Below, piece after piece: positions 1 to 7,027 of a stretch of DNA of 10,036 nt (position 1 is the first letter of the stretch; each line of letters begins with the position of its first letter). The notes below the pieces were generated by a model that searched no databases, was not told where the DNA came from, and saw only the letters and a list, made by a program, of their open reading frames with translations. Made by a program: the position numbers and the translations under genes. This DNA comes from Chloroflexota bacterium (lineage in GTDB: Bacteria > Chloroflexota > Dehalococcoidia > SM23-28-2 > RBG-16-64-32), in NCBI GenBank assembly GCA_022565075.1, contig JADFKG010000074.1, forward strand, positions 1 through 10,036, read 5' to 3'.

Positions 1-10
1 CGAGCTAACG

Positions 11-1111
11 GTGGTAGATCCTCGCCGCGTCCTGGTTACAGGCGCTGGAGGCGCCCCCGCGACCAACTACGTGCGCTCGCTGCGGCTGGCCCCAGAGCCG
101 TTTTACCTCATCGGCGTCGACTGCAGCCCGTACCATCTGCCGCTGGCAGAGACGGACGAGACGCACCTCGTGCCGCGAGCGGACGACCCGGATTACATAC
201 AGATAATCAACGAGATCGCACGCGAGACCGGCGCCGAGCTGATCTTCGCACAGCCGGACGTCGAGGTAGCCGTGCTTTCGGCGCGCCGCGATGAGCTGGC
301 TGCGCCGATGTTTCTGCCGGCCAAGGAGACGATCGAGCGCTGCCTCGACAAGTTCTCGAGCTACAGCGCCTGGCGTGACGCGGGGATTAAGGTGCCGCCG
401 ACGCGCGGCATCGACGGGCCGGCCGACCTGGAAGCCGCGCTCGGTCAGTTCGGCGAGGCATGGCTGCGGCCGACGACCGGCTCGGCGGGCAACGGCTCGT
501 ACCACACGAGCGATCTACGGCACGCGAAGATGTGGCTCGACTCGCGTGATGGCTGGGGGAGCTACACCGCGGCCGCCTACCTGGGCCCGGATTCGGTGAC
601 CTGGCAATCGATCTGGCTCGACGGTGAGCTGGTGGTGGCGCAGGGACGGAAGCGGCTGCAGTGGGAGCTGGCCGACCGCTCGCCGACCGGCGTTACCGGC
701 GTTACCGGCGTCGGCACCACGGTAAGCGATCCGCTGGTCGACTCCGTGGCGCTGGCGGCGGTGCGCGCGGTGGATGCTCGCCCCCACGGAATCTTCTCCG
801 TCGACATGACGAACGACGCCGAGGGCGTGCCAAACCCGACCGAGATCAACATCGGACGGTTCTTCACGACGTCACTCTTCTTCGCGGAGGCCGGGCTGAA
901 CATGCCGCACATCTTCACCCGGCTGGCGCTGGGGGAAGAGCCGCCGCCAATCGAGCGCAAGATCAACCCGCTGCCGCCGGGACTGCTCTGGGTGCGCGGC
1001 ATGGACCGAGAGCCGAGACTGGTCTGTCCCGGCAGTCTGGAGAGCGCCGCCGCTGAACTAGCGGAACGCCGGACGCGCTCCCGGAAAGAGACAACGGCCG
1101 TAGCGGATTGA
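11..1111 (+). CDS. ATP-grasp domain protein (carbamoyl-phosphate-synthase-like ligase), substrate unknown
   Basis: This 366-residue protein has the architecture of stand-alone ATP-grasp ligases related to the carbamoyl phosphate synthase large chain. Such enzymes join a carboxylate to a nucleophile through an acyl-phosphate. A Rossmann-like pre-ATP-grasp domain opens with VLVTGAGG (residues 7-14). The nucleotide-binding part follows, with a glycine-rich loop RPTTGSAGNGSY (153-164). The metal-binding end of the grasp shows FSVDMT (262-267) and PTEINIGRF (276-284), where D265, E278 and N280 are the expected Mg-ATP ligands. I chose the GTG at 11 because the first ATG would remove the first 99 residues, and the beta-strand begins just after the GTG. 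The frame stays open to the window edge, so a start further left is possible. A TAA at 6-8 in another frame could end a preceding gene. The stop overlaps the start of the HAD gene, so the two are probably co-translated. Fold assignment is firm; the substrate cannot be read from the sequence. Confidence 0.85.
   Translation: MVDPRRVLVTGAGGAPATNYVRSLRLAPEPFYLIGVDCSPYHLPLAETDETHLVPRADDPDYIQIINEIARETGAELIFAQPDVEVAVLSARRDELAAPMFLPAKETIERCLDKFSSYSAWRDAGIKVPPTRGIDGPADLEAALGQFGEAWLRPTTGSAGNGSYHTSDLRHAKMWLDSRDGWGSYTAAAYLGPDSVTWQSIWLDGELVVAQGRKRLQWELADRSPTGVTGVTGVGTTVSDPLVDSVALAAVRAVDARPHGIFSVDMTNDAEGVPNPTEINIGRFFTTSLFFAEAGLNMPHIFTRLALGEEPPPIERKINPLPPGLLWVRGMDREPRLVCPGSLESAAAELAERRTRSRKETTAVAD
686..712 (+). 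repeat. Three tandem 9-bp units inside the ATP-grasp gene
   Basis: The unit ACCGGCGTT occurs twice, followed by a third copy differing only in its last base (ACCGGCGTC). It is in frame and encodes Thr-Gly-Val three times at residues 226-234, between the glycine-rich loop and the metal-binding strand. Replication slippage would change length by whole codons and so would not break the frame. Whether the extra TGV units are conserved in homologues cannot be told from here. Confidence 0.9.
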
Positions 1112-1815
1112 CGCCGATCCTCTTTGACCTCGACGGAACGCTGATCGATGTCAGCGCGCGCCACTATTTCCTGTACAGGAGCGTGATCTCCGGCCAGGGC
1201 GTCGAGGCGCTGCCGGAGGGCGACTTCTGGCGGCACCGCCGCGCGGGCGAGTCGACGATCGACTTGCTGGCCGCGACGCTGGGCGTGGACGTCGAGCGCT
1301 TCACCGCGGCGTGGATGGAGGGTATCGAGCGGCCGGACTGGCTCGCGCGGGACGAGCCTTACGAGGGAGTGGTAGAGATCCTGGAGACGCTTGGACGAGA
1401 GTACGAGCTGGTGCTGATCACGCTCCGCCGCGATCGCGGCGCGCTGATGGATCAGCTGGACGCGCTGCATATGAGATCGTACTTCACGGAGGTCATCTGC
1501 CACGGACCTCGGCTGGTCAGCGGCAAGCACCTGCTGCAGGGCGTTGCAGAGCTGACGCCCGGAGGGTACGCGGTTGGCGACACGGAGGCCGACATCGAGC
1601 TGGCGTCAGAGACGGGCCGGCGGGCGATCTGCCTGTCGTACGGCGTGCGTTCAGGACGTTACCTGGCCAGTCGTGGCGCGGAGACGGTGATCGGTTCTTT
1701 GCGTGAGCTGCCGGAGGTGATCAACGCTGCCGAGCGATCAGGCGGGCCGGCGGACGTCGCGGACGTCGAGCAGGATCTTGCGCTGCGGAATGTCCACACA
1801 CGCGCCCGCTTCTAG
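1108..1815 (+). CDS. HAD-superfamily hydrolase, phosphoglycolate-phosphatase-like
   Basis: This 235-residue protein carries all four HAD motifs. Motif I is FDLDGTL (residues 6-12, nucleophile D7 and acid/base D9). Motif II is LVLIT (101-105, T105). Motif III is the lysine of SGK (K140). Motif IV is GDTEADIE (157-164, D158 and D162). The region between motifs I and II is long enough for a helical C1 cap, as in phosphoglycolate phosphatase and its relatives. It is therefore probably a phosphatase acting on a small phosphorylated metabolite. The TTG at 1108 is the start that keeps motif I at the N-terminus; the next in-frame ATG is residue 70. It overlaps the ATP-grasp stop codon as TTGA, with no good Shine-Dalgarno sequence nearby, which points to translational coupling. 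The last 25 or so residues lie opposite the end of the GGDEF-EAL gene and look like non-conserved read-through. The substrate is unknown; pairing with an ATP-grasp enzyme suggests a shared biosynthetic step. Confidence 0.85.
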   Translation: MTPILFDLDGTLIDVSARHYFLYRSVISGQGVEALPEGDFWRHRRAGESTIDLLAATLGVDVERFTAAWMEGIERPDWLARDEPYEGVVEILETLGREYELVLITLRRDRGALMDQLDALHMRSYFTEVICHGPRLVSGKHLLQGVAELTPGGYAVGDTEADIELASETGRRAICLSYGVRSGRYLASRGAETVIGSLRELPEVINAAERSGGPADVADVEQDLALRNVHTRARF

Positions 1816-4188
1816 CAGAGCCTCGAATTCGTTGGCGGGCACAGGCTTCCCCAGCAGATGGCCCTGGAAGTAGTCGCAGCCTTGCTGCAGCAGGAATTCG
1901 AGCTGCGCGTCTGTCTCAATTCCCTCGGCGACGACGGTCAGTCCCAGGCTGTGCGCCATCGCAATCATCGCCGTCGCGATTGCGGCGTCGTTATGGTCCG
2001 TGATCAGATCGCTCACGAACGAGCGGTCGATCTTCAGCCGGTCGATGCGGAAGCGCTTGAGGTAGTTCAGCGACGAATAGCCGGTCCCGAAGTCGTCGAT
2101 CGAGATGCGGACGCCCATCTCGCGAAGCTGGCGCAGGATGGACGCGGCCAAGTCGGGGTCCTGGATCGCCGTGCTCTCTGTGATCTCCAGCTCTAGCTGA
2201 GAGGGGGCGATGCCCGTCTCCTGGATCGTGCGGGAGATCGTCTCGACCAGGTTCGTCTCCTGGAACTGGCGCGCGGCGAGATTGACGGCGATAGTGATAG
2301 GTGGCAGGCCGGCGTTCTGCCATGTCTTGTTCTGCTCGCAGGCGACACGCAGCACCCACTCGCCCATCGGGATGATGAGGCCCGTCTCTTCGGCGACGGC
2401 GATGAACTCCGCCGGATAGACGAGGCCGCGCTCCTCATGGTTCCAGCGTATTAGCGCCTCGGCGCCCGTGATGCGGCCGGTGGCGGCTTCAATCTGTGGC
2501 TGATAGTGGATGACGAACTCGCCGCGGGCCGTGGCGCGCCGCAGCTCCGCTTCCAGCGATACCCGGTCGAGGATCTCCGCGCTCATGGCGGGTACGTAAA
2601 CCTGATAGTTGTCGCGGCCTTGTTGCTTGGCGCGGTACATGGCGGTGTCTGCGTTACGCAGCAGCGTTTCGGCATCGCCACCGTCGCGGGGGAAAAGGGC
2701 GATCCCGATCGACGTTGTGACCGTCATCTCTTGCCCGCTGATGATTCGTGACCGGCGGACGGCTTCGAGCGCTCGGCCGGCGATCGTCTCCGCCTCGGCG
2801 CGGTCGGCGATGCCCGTGAGCAAGAGCGTGAACTCGTCTCCACCGACGCGGGCGACCGTATCGCCCTGGCGCACGAGCCGGTCGAGCTCGGGAGCGAGCT
2901 TCTGGAGCAGCTCGTCGCCGGCCGAGTGGCCAAGCGTGTCGTTGACCAGCTTGAAGCGGTCGATGTCGAGGAACATGACGGCCAGCCCCTGGCCGGTACG
3001 GCGGGCCTGAGCCAGCGCCACAGTCAGGCGGTCGGAGAACAGGGCGCGGTTCGGCAGGTCGGTCAGCGCGTCGTGATAGGCCAGGTGCCGGATCGTCTCT
3101 TCGGACTGCTTGCGCTCCGTGACGTCGCGGAAGCTCCAAACGCGTCCAACGACTTCACCTTTGTGACGGTGCGGCTGGTGGTAGCTCTCAAAGACGCGCC
3201 CGTCCTTGAAGTTGATGGTGTTGTAGCCTTCGGAGTCCTCGCTGCTCGCTACCTTGCTAATCATCTGCTGAAACTCATCCGGATCTTCAAGCTGGATGAG
3301 GACATGCGGGAGAAGGTCACTGCTGGCGCCGCGATCGAGGACATCGTCAGGGGCGTTCGATATCTTCTTGAAGCGTTCATTGAAGTTGACTATCTCGCCG
3401 GCGTTGTTTATCACGAGGATGCCGTCTCCGGTCGAATCGAGCGTTGTTCTGAGCAGGGAAAGGCCCTCCTGGAGGCTTTCGCGCTGCCCGATGTTCTCCA
3501 GCGACAGCCCGATGGCATTGCCGATGGCGGCCATCAGCTCAGAGTCTTGCAGCTCGGGCGTCATCTTTGCGGAGACCATGCCGAGCACGCCCAGCGGCCT
3601 CTGCCACGCCATGATCGGGACGATGGTAAGCAGGCCGTGCGGGTCGCTCACCGGCGCGTGCACGGTGCTCACTTCGGACAGCGCCTCGCGGGACTCGGCC
3701 TGCTCGGCGAACTCTTGGGCGCGAGCGGCGGCGACGCCGTCGCTCGCCAGTATTTGCGTTTGGCCGTCTTCGACGGTGGCGATGAAGGCGGCGTCTACGC
3801 CGAGCAGCTCGCGGATCGTAACCAGTGCGGCGTGCGCGGTGTCGGCGGCCGTGGTCTGCGAGCCGAGCTCCAGGAAGAAGATTCCGGGGTAGCTGCTACG
3901 CTTGCGCAGCTTGAACATCTGGCTGAAGGCGCCTTCAATGGCGGACGTAGCGATCATGAGGCCGATTACGAGGTTCACGGCCTCCTGGAGGACCGAGAAG
4001 CCGAGGATGAAGATGAAGACCGGGACGAGGCAGAAGATGGCGCTGTAGACACCCGCTTGAACGAAGCGCTTAAGGAGCCGGATTTCACGCACAGAGGCGA
4101 TGTCGCGGACTACTGAAGCGGCGCGGCGCGGCCTCGCGACGAATACGTCCTGGCGTGTGTCAGTTATAGGCATACGTTCGTCCGCCAC
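1738..4188 (-). CDS. Membrane-anchored GAF-PAS-GGDEF-EAL cyclic-di-GMP signalling protein
   Basis: This 816-residue protein is predicted to make and break c-di-GMP. A basic N-terminus is followed by two hydrophobic segments (about 46-66 and 67-88), then a GAF-like domain (about 108-236), a PAS domain (about 246-358, ending in the typical FRDVTERK), GGDEF (about 365-530) and EAL (about 545-790). The cyclase motif is intact (GGDEF, 449-453), with an RxxD product-inhibition site (R440, D443) five residues before it. The EAL domain keeps its catalytic set: E577 in EAL, N636, E668, D698 and D699 in DDFGTG, K719 and E755. Both activities are therefore possible, though in such hybrids one often dominates. 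The sensory ligand is unknown; the GAF-like part is divergent. The GTG at 4188 gives the longest form. The ATG at 4173 is an attractive alternative because GGCGGA (4181-4186) lies 7 bases upstream, giving 811 residues. The gene stands alone in its direction after a 176-base gap, and its last 26 codons overlap the HAD gene on the other strand. Confidence 0.93.
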   Translation of the reverse strand: MADERMPITDTRQDVFVARPRRAASVVRDIASVREIRLLKRFVQAGVYSAIFCLVPVFIFILGFSVLQEAVNLVIGLMIATSAIEGAFSQMFKLRKRSSYPGIFFLELGSQTTAADTAHAALVTIRELLGVDAAFIATVEDGQTQILASDGVAAARAQEFAEQAESREALSEVSTVHAPVSDPHGLLTIVPIMAWQRPLGVLGMVSAKMTPELQDSELMAAIGNAIGLSLENIGQRESLQEGLSLLRTTLDSTGDGILVINNAGEIVNFNERFKKISNAPDDVLDRGASSDLLPHVLIQLEDPDEFQQMISKVASSEDSEGYNTINFKDGRVFESYHQPHRHKGEVVGRVWSFRDVTERKQSEETIRHLAYHDALTDLPNRALFSDRLTVALAQARRTGQGLAVMFLDIDRFKLVNDTLGHSAGDELLQKLAPELDRLVRQGDTVARVGGDEFTLLLTGIADRAEAETIAGRALEAVRRSRIISGQEMTVTTSIGIALFPRDGGDAETLLRNADTAMYRAKQQGRDNYQVYVPAMSAEILDRVSLEAELRRATARGEFVIHYQPQIEAATGRITGAEALIRWNHEERGLVYPAEFIAVAEETGLIIPMGEWVLRVACEQNKTWQNAGLPPITIAVNLAARQFQETNLVETISRTIQETGIAPSQLELEITESTAIQDPDLAASILRQLREMGVRISIDDFGTGYSSLNYLKRFRIDRLKIDRSFVSDLITDHNDAAIATAMIAMAHSLGLTVVAEGIETDAQLEFLLQQGCDYFQGHLLGKPVPANEFEALLEAGACVDIPQRKILLDVRDVRRPA
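4181..4186 (-). promoter_or_regulatory. Possible ribosome binding site favouring the ATG at 4173
   Basis: GGCGGA reads on the minus strand 7 bases before the ATG at 4173-4171. The longer GTG start at 4188 has only a poorly placed purine run upstream. This would shorten the GGDEF-EAL protein by five residues without touching any domain. Confidence 0.35.
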
Positions 4189-4364
4189 CGGTTGGGTGCG
4201 ATGGCTCCATTGGGGGAGACGGGCCGCCGGGAAGGAACGTTACGGACGGGGACTCGCGGTTCGGCGCGGCCGCTTGTGGCACGCAGGGAGCAGGAAGAGG
4301 CGGCCAGACATTGGATTCGCGCTTTTCGGCCCGAATCCGCGCTTCTGGCGCCTCGTAGAGGACG
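4189..4364. other. Intergenic region between opcA and the GGDEF-EAL gene
   Basis: These 176 bases are the largest gap in the window. They should contain the end of the pentose phosphate operon transcript and any promoter for the GGDEF-EAL gene. I see no convincing -35/-10 pair, no operator-like palindrome apart from the hairpin noted separately, and no small ORF with a plausible start and protein-like composition. Confidence 0.6.
4313..4338 (-). terminator. Hairpin downstream of opcA, weak terminator candidate
   Basis: A perfect 7-bp inverted repeat (GGATTCG at 4313-4319, CGAATCC at 4332-4338) with a 12-base loop begins 26 bases after the opcA stop. A shorter alternative stem with TTCG/CGAA arms uses the same bases. 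There is no T-run on either strand after it, so it is not a standard intrinsic terminator. It could still mark an RNA processing or pausing site, or be chance in GC-rich DNA. Confidence 0.3.
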
Positions 4365-5507
4365 TTAGGCGCGGGCGGCCTGGATCAGCGGCGCGGCGGC
4401 GATCAGCAAGCGCACGAACTCCGGGTCGTGGGGCGCTGTGTCCAGTTGGTGCATGAGCACGGTCTGGCTGTCGCAGGCCTCGATTCGGACGTGTTCTTCG
4501 CGGACGCCGTCCGGAAGCTCCGTGCGCACTGTGATCAGTAGCGGATCGCCCGTCCGGGAGACCGAAAGGAGCGCCGCTTCGCCGTCGCGTTCGAAGGCGA
4601 GCTTGATGGAAACGAGCCAGCCGCGGTCGACGCCCTCGTACTTCACCGGCTCCAGGTAGACGGGGATCTCGCGTTTGTCCTGTCTCAGCGTGAGCCGGTT
4701 CGAGCCGCCTGCGGTGGCGCTGTCCAGTTCCCAGCCGCAGTGTACCGCCAGCCAGGCGAGGAAAAGGATCGCCTGTGCGGGCGTCTGCTTCGCCTGCTGC
4801 GTGAACCTTATCTCGGCGCTCTTGACCGACGAGATCCATTCGCCGAGGCCGCCGGCGCCTGTGTGACGCTCAACCAGGTCGCGCCAGGACCGTAAGCGCT
4901 CGTAGTTGAGGTCGCCGATCGCACAGTCGTGCAGTGCGGCGACCTCACGCATGCGTGATAGGTCTCCGAGATCGGTGAAGCGGGAGGAGTCGACGACGAA
5001 ATGGTCGGCCAGGCCGCACAGCTCCTCGATCAGGTGCGACTCGGCCGGCAGCGGGCCGGTCCACCAGACGACGACGGGCAGGTCGGGGATGAGCAGCGGG
5101 ACGATGATGCTGTGGAGGTGGAAGGCGGCGCGGCCCGACACGTGCAGCGTCACTTCCTCGCAGCAGACGTGCTGGTCCAGGCCCGGCGCCAGGTGGCAGT
5201 GGGCAGCGAGCGAGGTTTCGATCCGCGACTCGTCTTCGGACGGACGGGCGATGACGATGAGCGCGCGCGACGGGTGGTGCGCGGCCAGGTCCTCGATGAC
5301 GCGGCTGGCCTGCGCGGCGGTTTCGTCGTCTTCGGCGAGGACGACCATGTTGGCGAGACTGGTACGGATGGCGAGGCTTTCGCCGGCGTCAGCGTCGCCG
5401 GCGGTGAGGTAGCGGAGCTTCGTCAGCTCGGCCTCGATGCGGTCGATGTCGACCGAGCGGCCCGTCCAGGAGAGCTCGCGGCCCTCGCTGTCTAGAGCTT
5501 GCGCCAC
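4365..5507 (-). CDS. opcA: Glucose-6-phosphate dehydrogenase assembly protein OpcA
   Basis: OpcA is a non-catalytic partner needed for full activity or oligomer assembly of glucose-6-phosphate dehydrogenase in cyanobacteria and actinobacteria. The 380-residue protein shows the family's hallmarks: the N-terminal W-T-G strand (14-16), RTSLANMVVLAED (48-60), HHPSRALIV (78-86), the central strand-rich block HSIIVPLLIPDLPVVVWWTG (132-151), DSSRF (173-177) and DLNYERLRSWRDLV (199-212). The C-terminal half is a beta-rich region of lower conservation. I place the start at GTG 5507, with AAAGGGA 9 bases upstream. The frame runs on to 5633, but that part is a shadow of zwf. From this GTG the gene overlaps the zwf 3' end by 16 bases, which fits translational coupling with its partner. 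It is the last gene of the operon. Seven cysteines are present, including an adjacent pair at 115-116. In actinobacterial operons a lactonase gene often follows; none does here. Confidence 0.93.
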   Translation of the reverse strand: MAQALDSEGRELSWTGRSVDIDRIEAELTKLRYLTAGDADAGESLAIRTSLANMVVLAEDDETAAQASRVIEDLAAHHPSRALIVIARPSEDESRIETSLAAHCHLAPGLDQHVCCEEVTLHVSGRAAFHLHSIIVPLLIPDLPVVVWWTGPLPAESHLIEELCGLADHFVVDSSRFTDLGDLSRMREVAALHDCAIGDLNYERLRSWRDLVERHTGAGGLGEWISSVKSAEIRFTQQAKQTPAQAILFLAWLAVHCGWELDSATAGGSNRLTLRQDKREIPVYLEPVKYEGVDRGWLVSIKLAFERDGEAALLSVSRTGDPLLITVRTELPDGVREEHVRIEACDSQTVLMHQLDTAPHDPEFVRLLIAAAPLIQAARA

Positions 5508-7027
5508 TTGCGGCCGTCCCTTTCGATGAGCTCGTCCGCGGCCGCCGGGCCCCAGGTGCCAGCCTCGTAGTTCGGCAACTCCAGTGGTGGCATCGAGTGC
5601 CAGCCGTTGAGGACGCGGTCCATGATCGTCCACGCTGCCACGACTTCATCGGACCGGGTGAAGAGCGTGGCGTCGCCCTGGAGCGCATCCAGGAGGAGCG
5701 TCTCGTAGGCGGAAGGCGATTGTATGACGAACGACGTGCCGTAAAGAAAGTCCATGGCGGCCGGTCGCAGACGGGGTGGCGAGCCGGGGACTTTGGTCAG
5801 GAACTTGAGGCTGATCCCCTCGTTGGGCTGGATGCGGATGGAGAGGACGTTTGGCTCGAGGTGAGGTTCGTCGACGAAGTCCTGGAACAGAAGCTGCGGC
5901 GCCGGCTTGAAGGTGATGGCGATCTCCGTGCTGCGCTTCGGCAGGCGCTTGCCGGTGCGCAGATAGAAGGGCACGCCGGCCCAGCGCCAGCTATCGATGA
6001 ACAGGCGCATCGCCGCGAACGTCTCCGTCCGCGAATCGTCTGGCACGCCTTCCTCCGCACGATAGGCGGGCGCTTCCTCGCCGGCCACCCAGCCGGGGCC
6101 GTACTGGCCACGGGCGGTCGCGAGCGCCACCTCGTCGTTATCGAACAGGCGGACGGCGTTGAGCACCTTCACCTTCTCATCGCGGACGGAGAGACCGTCG
6201 ATCGCCAGCGGCGGCTCCATGGCGATCAGTGCGAGCAGCTGCATGATGTGGTTCTGGACCATGTCGCGCAGGGCGCCGGAGCCATCGTAGTAGCTGCCAC
6301 GGTGGCCGACGCCCAGGCTCTCCGAAACCGTGATCTGCACGTGGTCCACGTAACGACGGTTCCAGATCGGCTCCATGATGCCGTTGGCGAAGCGGAAGAC
6401 GAGGATGTTCTGGACGGTCTCCTTGCCCAGGTAATGGTCGATGCGGTAGACGTCGTCTTCGCTGAAGACGGTGTGGACGACGCGGTTCAGCTCGCGCGCC
6501 GAGGCCAGGTCGACGCCGAACGGCTTCTCGATGATCACACGCGACCAGCTTTCACCCGCGGCGCTCTGTTCCCGGCAACGGCCGAGCTGCTCGATGATGT
6601 CGACGAACGTTGTCGGTGGCACGGCGAGATAGTAGAGGCGATTGCCGCCTATGCCGCGCTCCGCTTCGACTTCTCGCAGCTTCTCGTTCAGGCGGTCGTG
6701 GCCTTCCGGGTCGTCGTAGCCGCCGTAGGAGTAGAAGAGGCCCGAGGCGAACGAGTCCCAGACCTCCGGGTCGAGCGGGCGGCGAGAGTGCTCTTCGACG
6801 TTCTTGCGCGCCTCTTCGCGGAAGGCGTCGTTGGACCACTTGGTTCGCGAGTAGCCGACGACGGCGAGGCCCGGCGGCAGCCGTCCGTCAAGCGCCAGGT
6901 TGTAGAGCGCCGGCATGAGCTTACGCGCGGTGAGGTCTCCCGAGGCGCCGAAGATGACGATCGTGCAGGGGTCGGTGGCGCTGTCCGAGACGGGCGCGGT
7001 TGTGAGCGTCGCGGCCTGGGCTGTCAC
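5492..7027 (-). CDS. zwf: Glucose-6-phosphate 1-dehydrogenase
   Basis: Zwf oxidises glucose-6-phosphate to 6-phosphoglucono-delta-lactone, the entry step of the oxidative pentose phosphate pathway, in the cytosol. The 511-residue length is normal. The dinucleotide fold begins IVIFGASGDLTARKL (23-37), and R61 in GYSRT at the end of the second strand is the kind of residue that binds the NADP 2'-phosphate. The substrate site is complete: EKPFG (K168), RIDHYLGKE (195-203, with D197 and phosphate-binding H198) and MVQNH (H260). H260 lies 62 residues after H198, the same spacing as the catalytic base H240 after H178 in the Leuconostoc enzyme. The GTG at 7027 forms a GTGA overlap with the gnd stop; the first ATG is residue 38, inside the nucleotide fold. 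The frame continues to 7528, but that part is out-of-frame gnd. The OpcA gene overlaps the 3' end, consistent with the two proteins acting together. Identification is secure. Confidence 0.97.
   Translation of the reverse strand: MTAQAATLTTAPVSDSATDPCTIVIFGASGDLTARKLMPALYNLALDGRLPPGLAVVGYSRTKWSNDAFREEARKNVEEHSRRPLDPEVWDSFASGLFYSYGGYDDPEGHDRLNEKLREVEAERGIGGNRLYYLAVPPTTFVDIIEQLGRCREQSAAGESWSRVIIEKPFGVDLASARELNRVVHTVFSEDDVYRIDHYLGKETVQNILVFRFANGIMEPIWNRRYVDHVQITVSESLGVGHRGSYYDGSGALRDMVQNHIMQLLALIAMEPPLAIDGLSVRDEKVKVLNAVRLFDNDEVALATARGQYGPGWVAGEEAPAYRAEEGVPDDSRTETFAAMRLFIDSWRWAGVPFYLRTGKRLPKRSTEIAITFKPAPQLLFQDFVDEPHLEPNVLSIRIQPNEGISLKFLTKVPGSPPRLRPAAMDFLYGTSFVIQSPSAYETLLLDALQGDATLFTRSDEVVAAWTIMDRVLNGWHSMPPLELPNYEAGTWGPAAADELIERDGRKWRKL
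5517..5523 (-). promoter_or_regulatory. Ribosome binding site of opcA
   Basis: AAAGGGA on the minus strand lies inside the zwf coding sequence, 9 bases before the GTG at 5507-5505. It decides the opcA start, since no other GTG or ATG suits the conserved N-terminus. Confidence 0.65.

Noticed and set aside
1751..1768. Two close copies of the palindrome GACGTC
   Set aside because: They lie in overlapping coding sequence, encode Asp-Val repeats, and there is no nearby promoter for them to control.
3121..3480. Slightly lower GC in the PAS-coding part of the GGDEF-EAL gene (about 56% by hand count)
   Set aside because: Stretches of zwf counted by hand are similar, so this is no evidence of a transferred domain.
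2926..4116. A 396-codon open frame on the plus strand, antisense to the GGDEF-EAL gene
   Set aside because: It has a low-complexity acidic tail and no recognisable domain; the opposite strand encodes intact PAS and GGDEF domains.
4100..4456. A 118-codon plus-strand frame spanning the intergenic gap
   Set aside because: It overlaps the ends of two real genes on the other strand, is dominated by Arg and Gly, and has no ribosome binding site or family resemblance.
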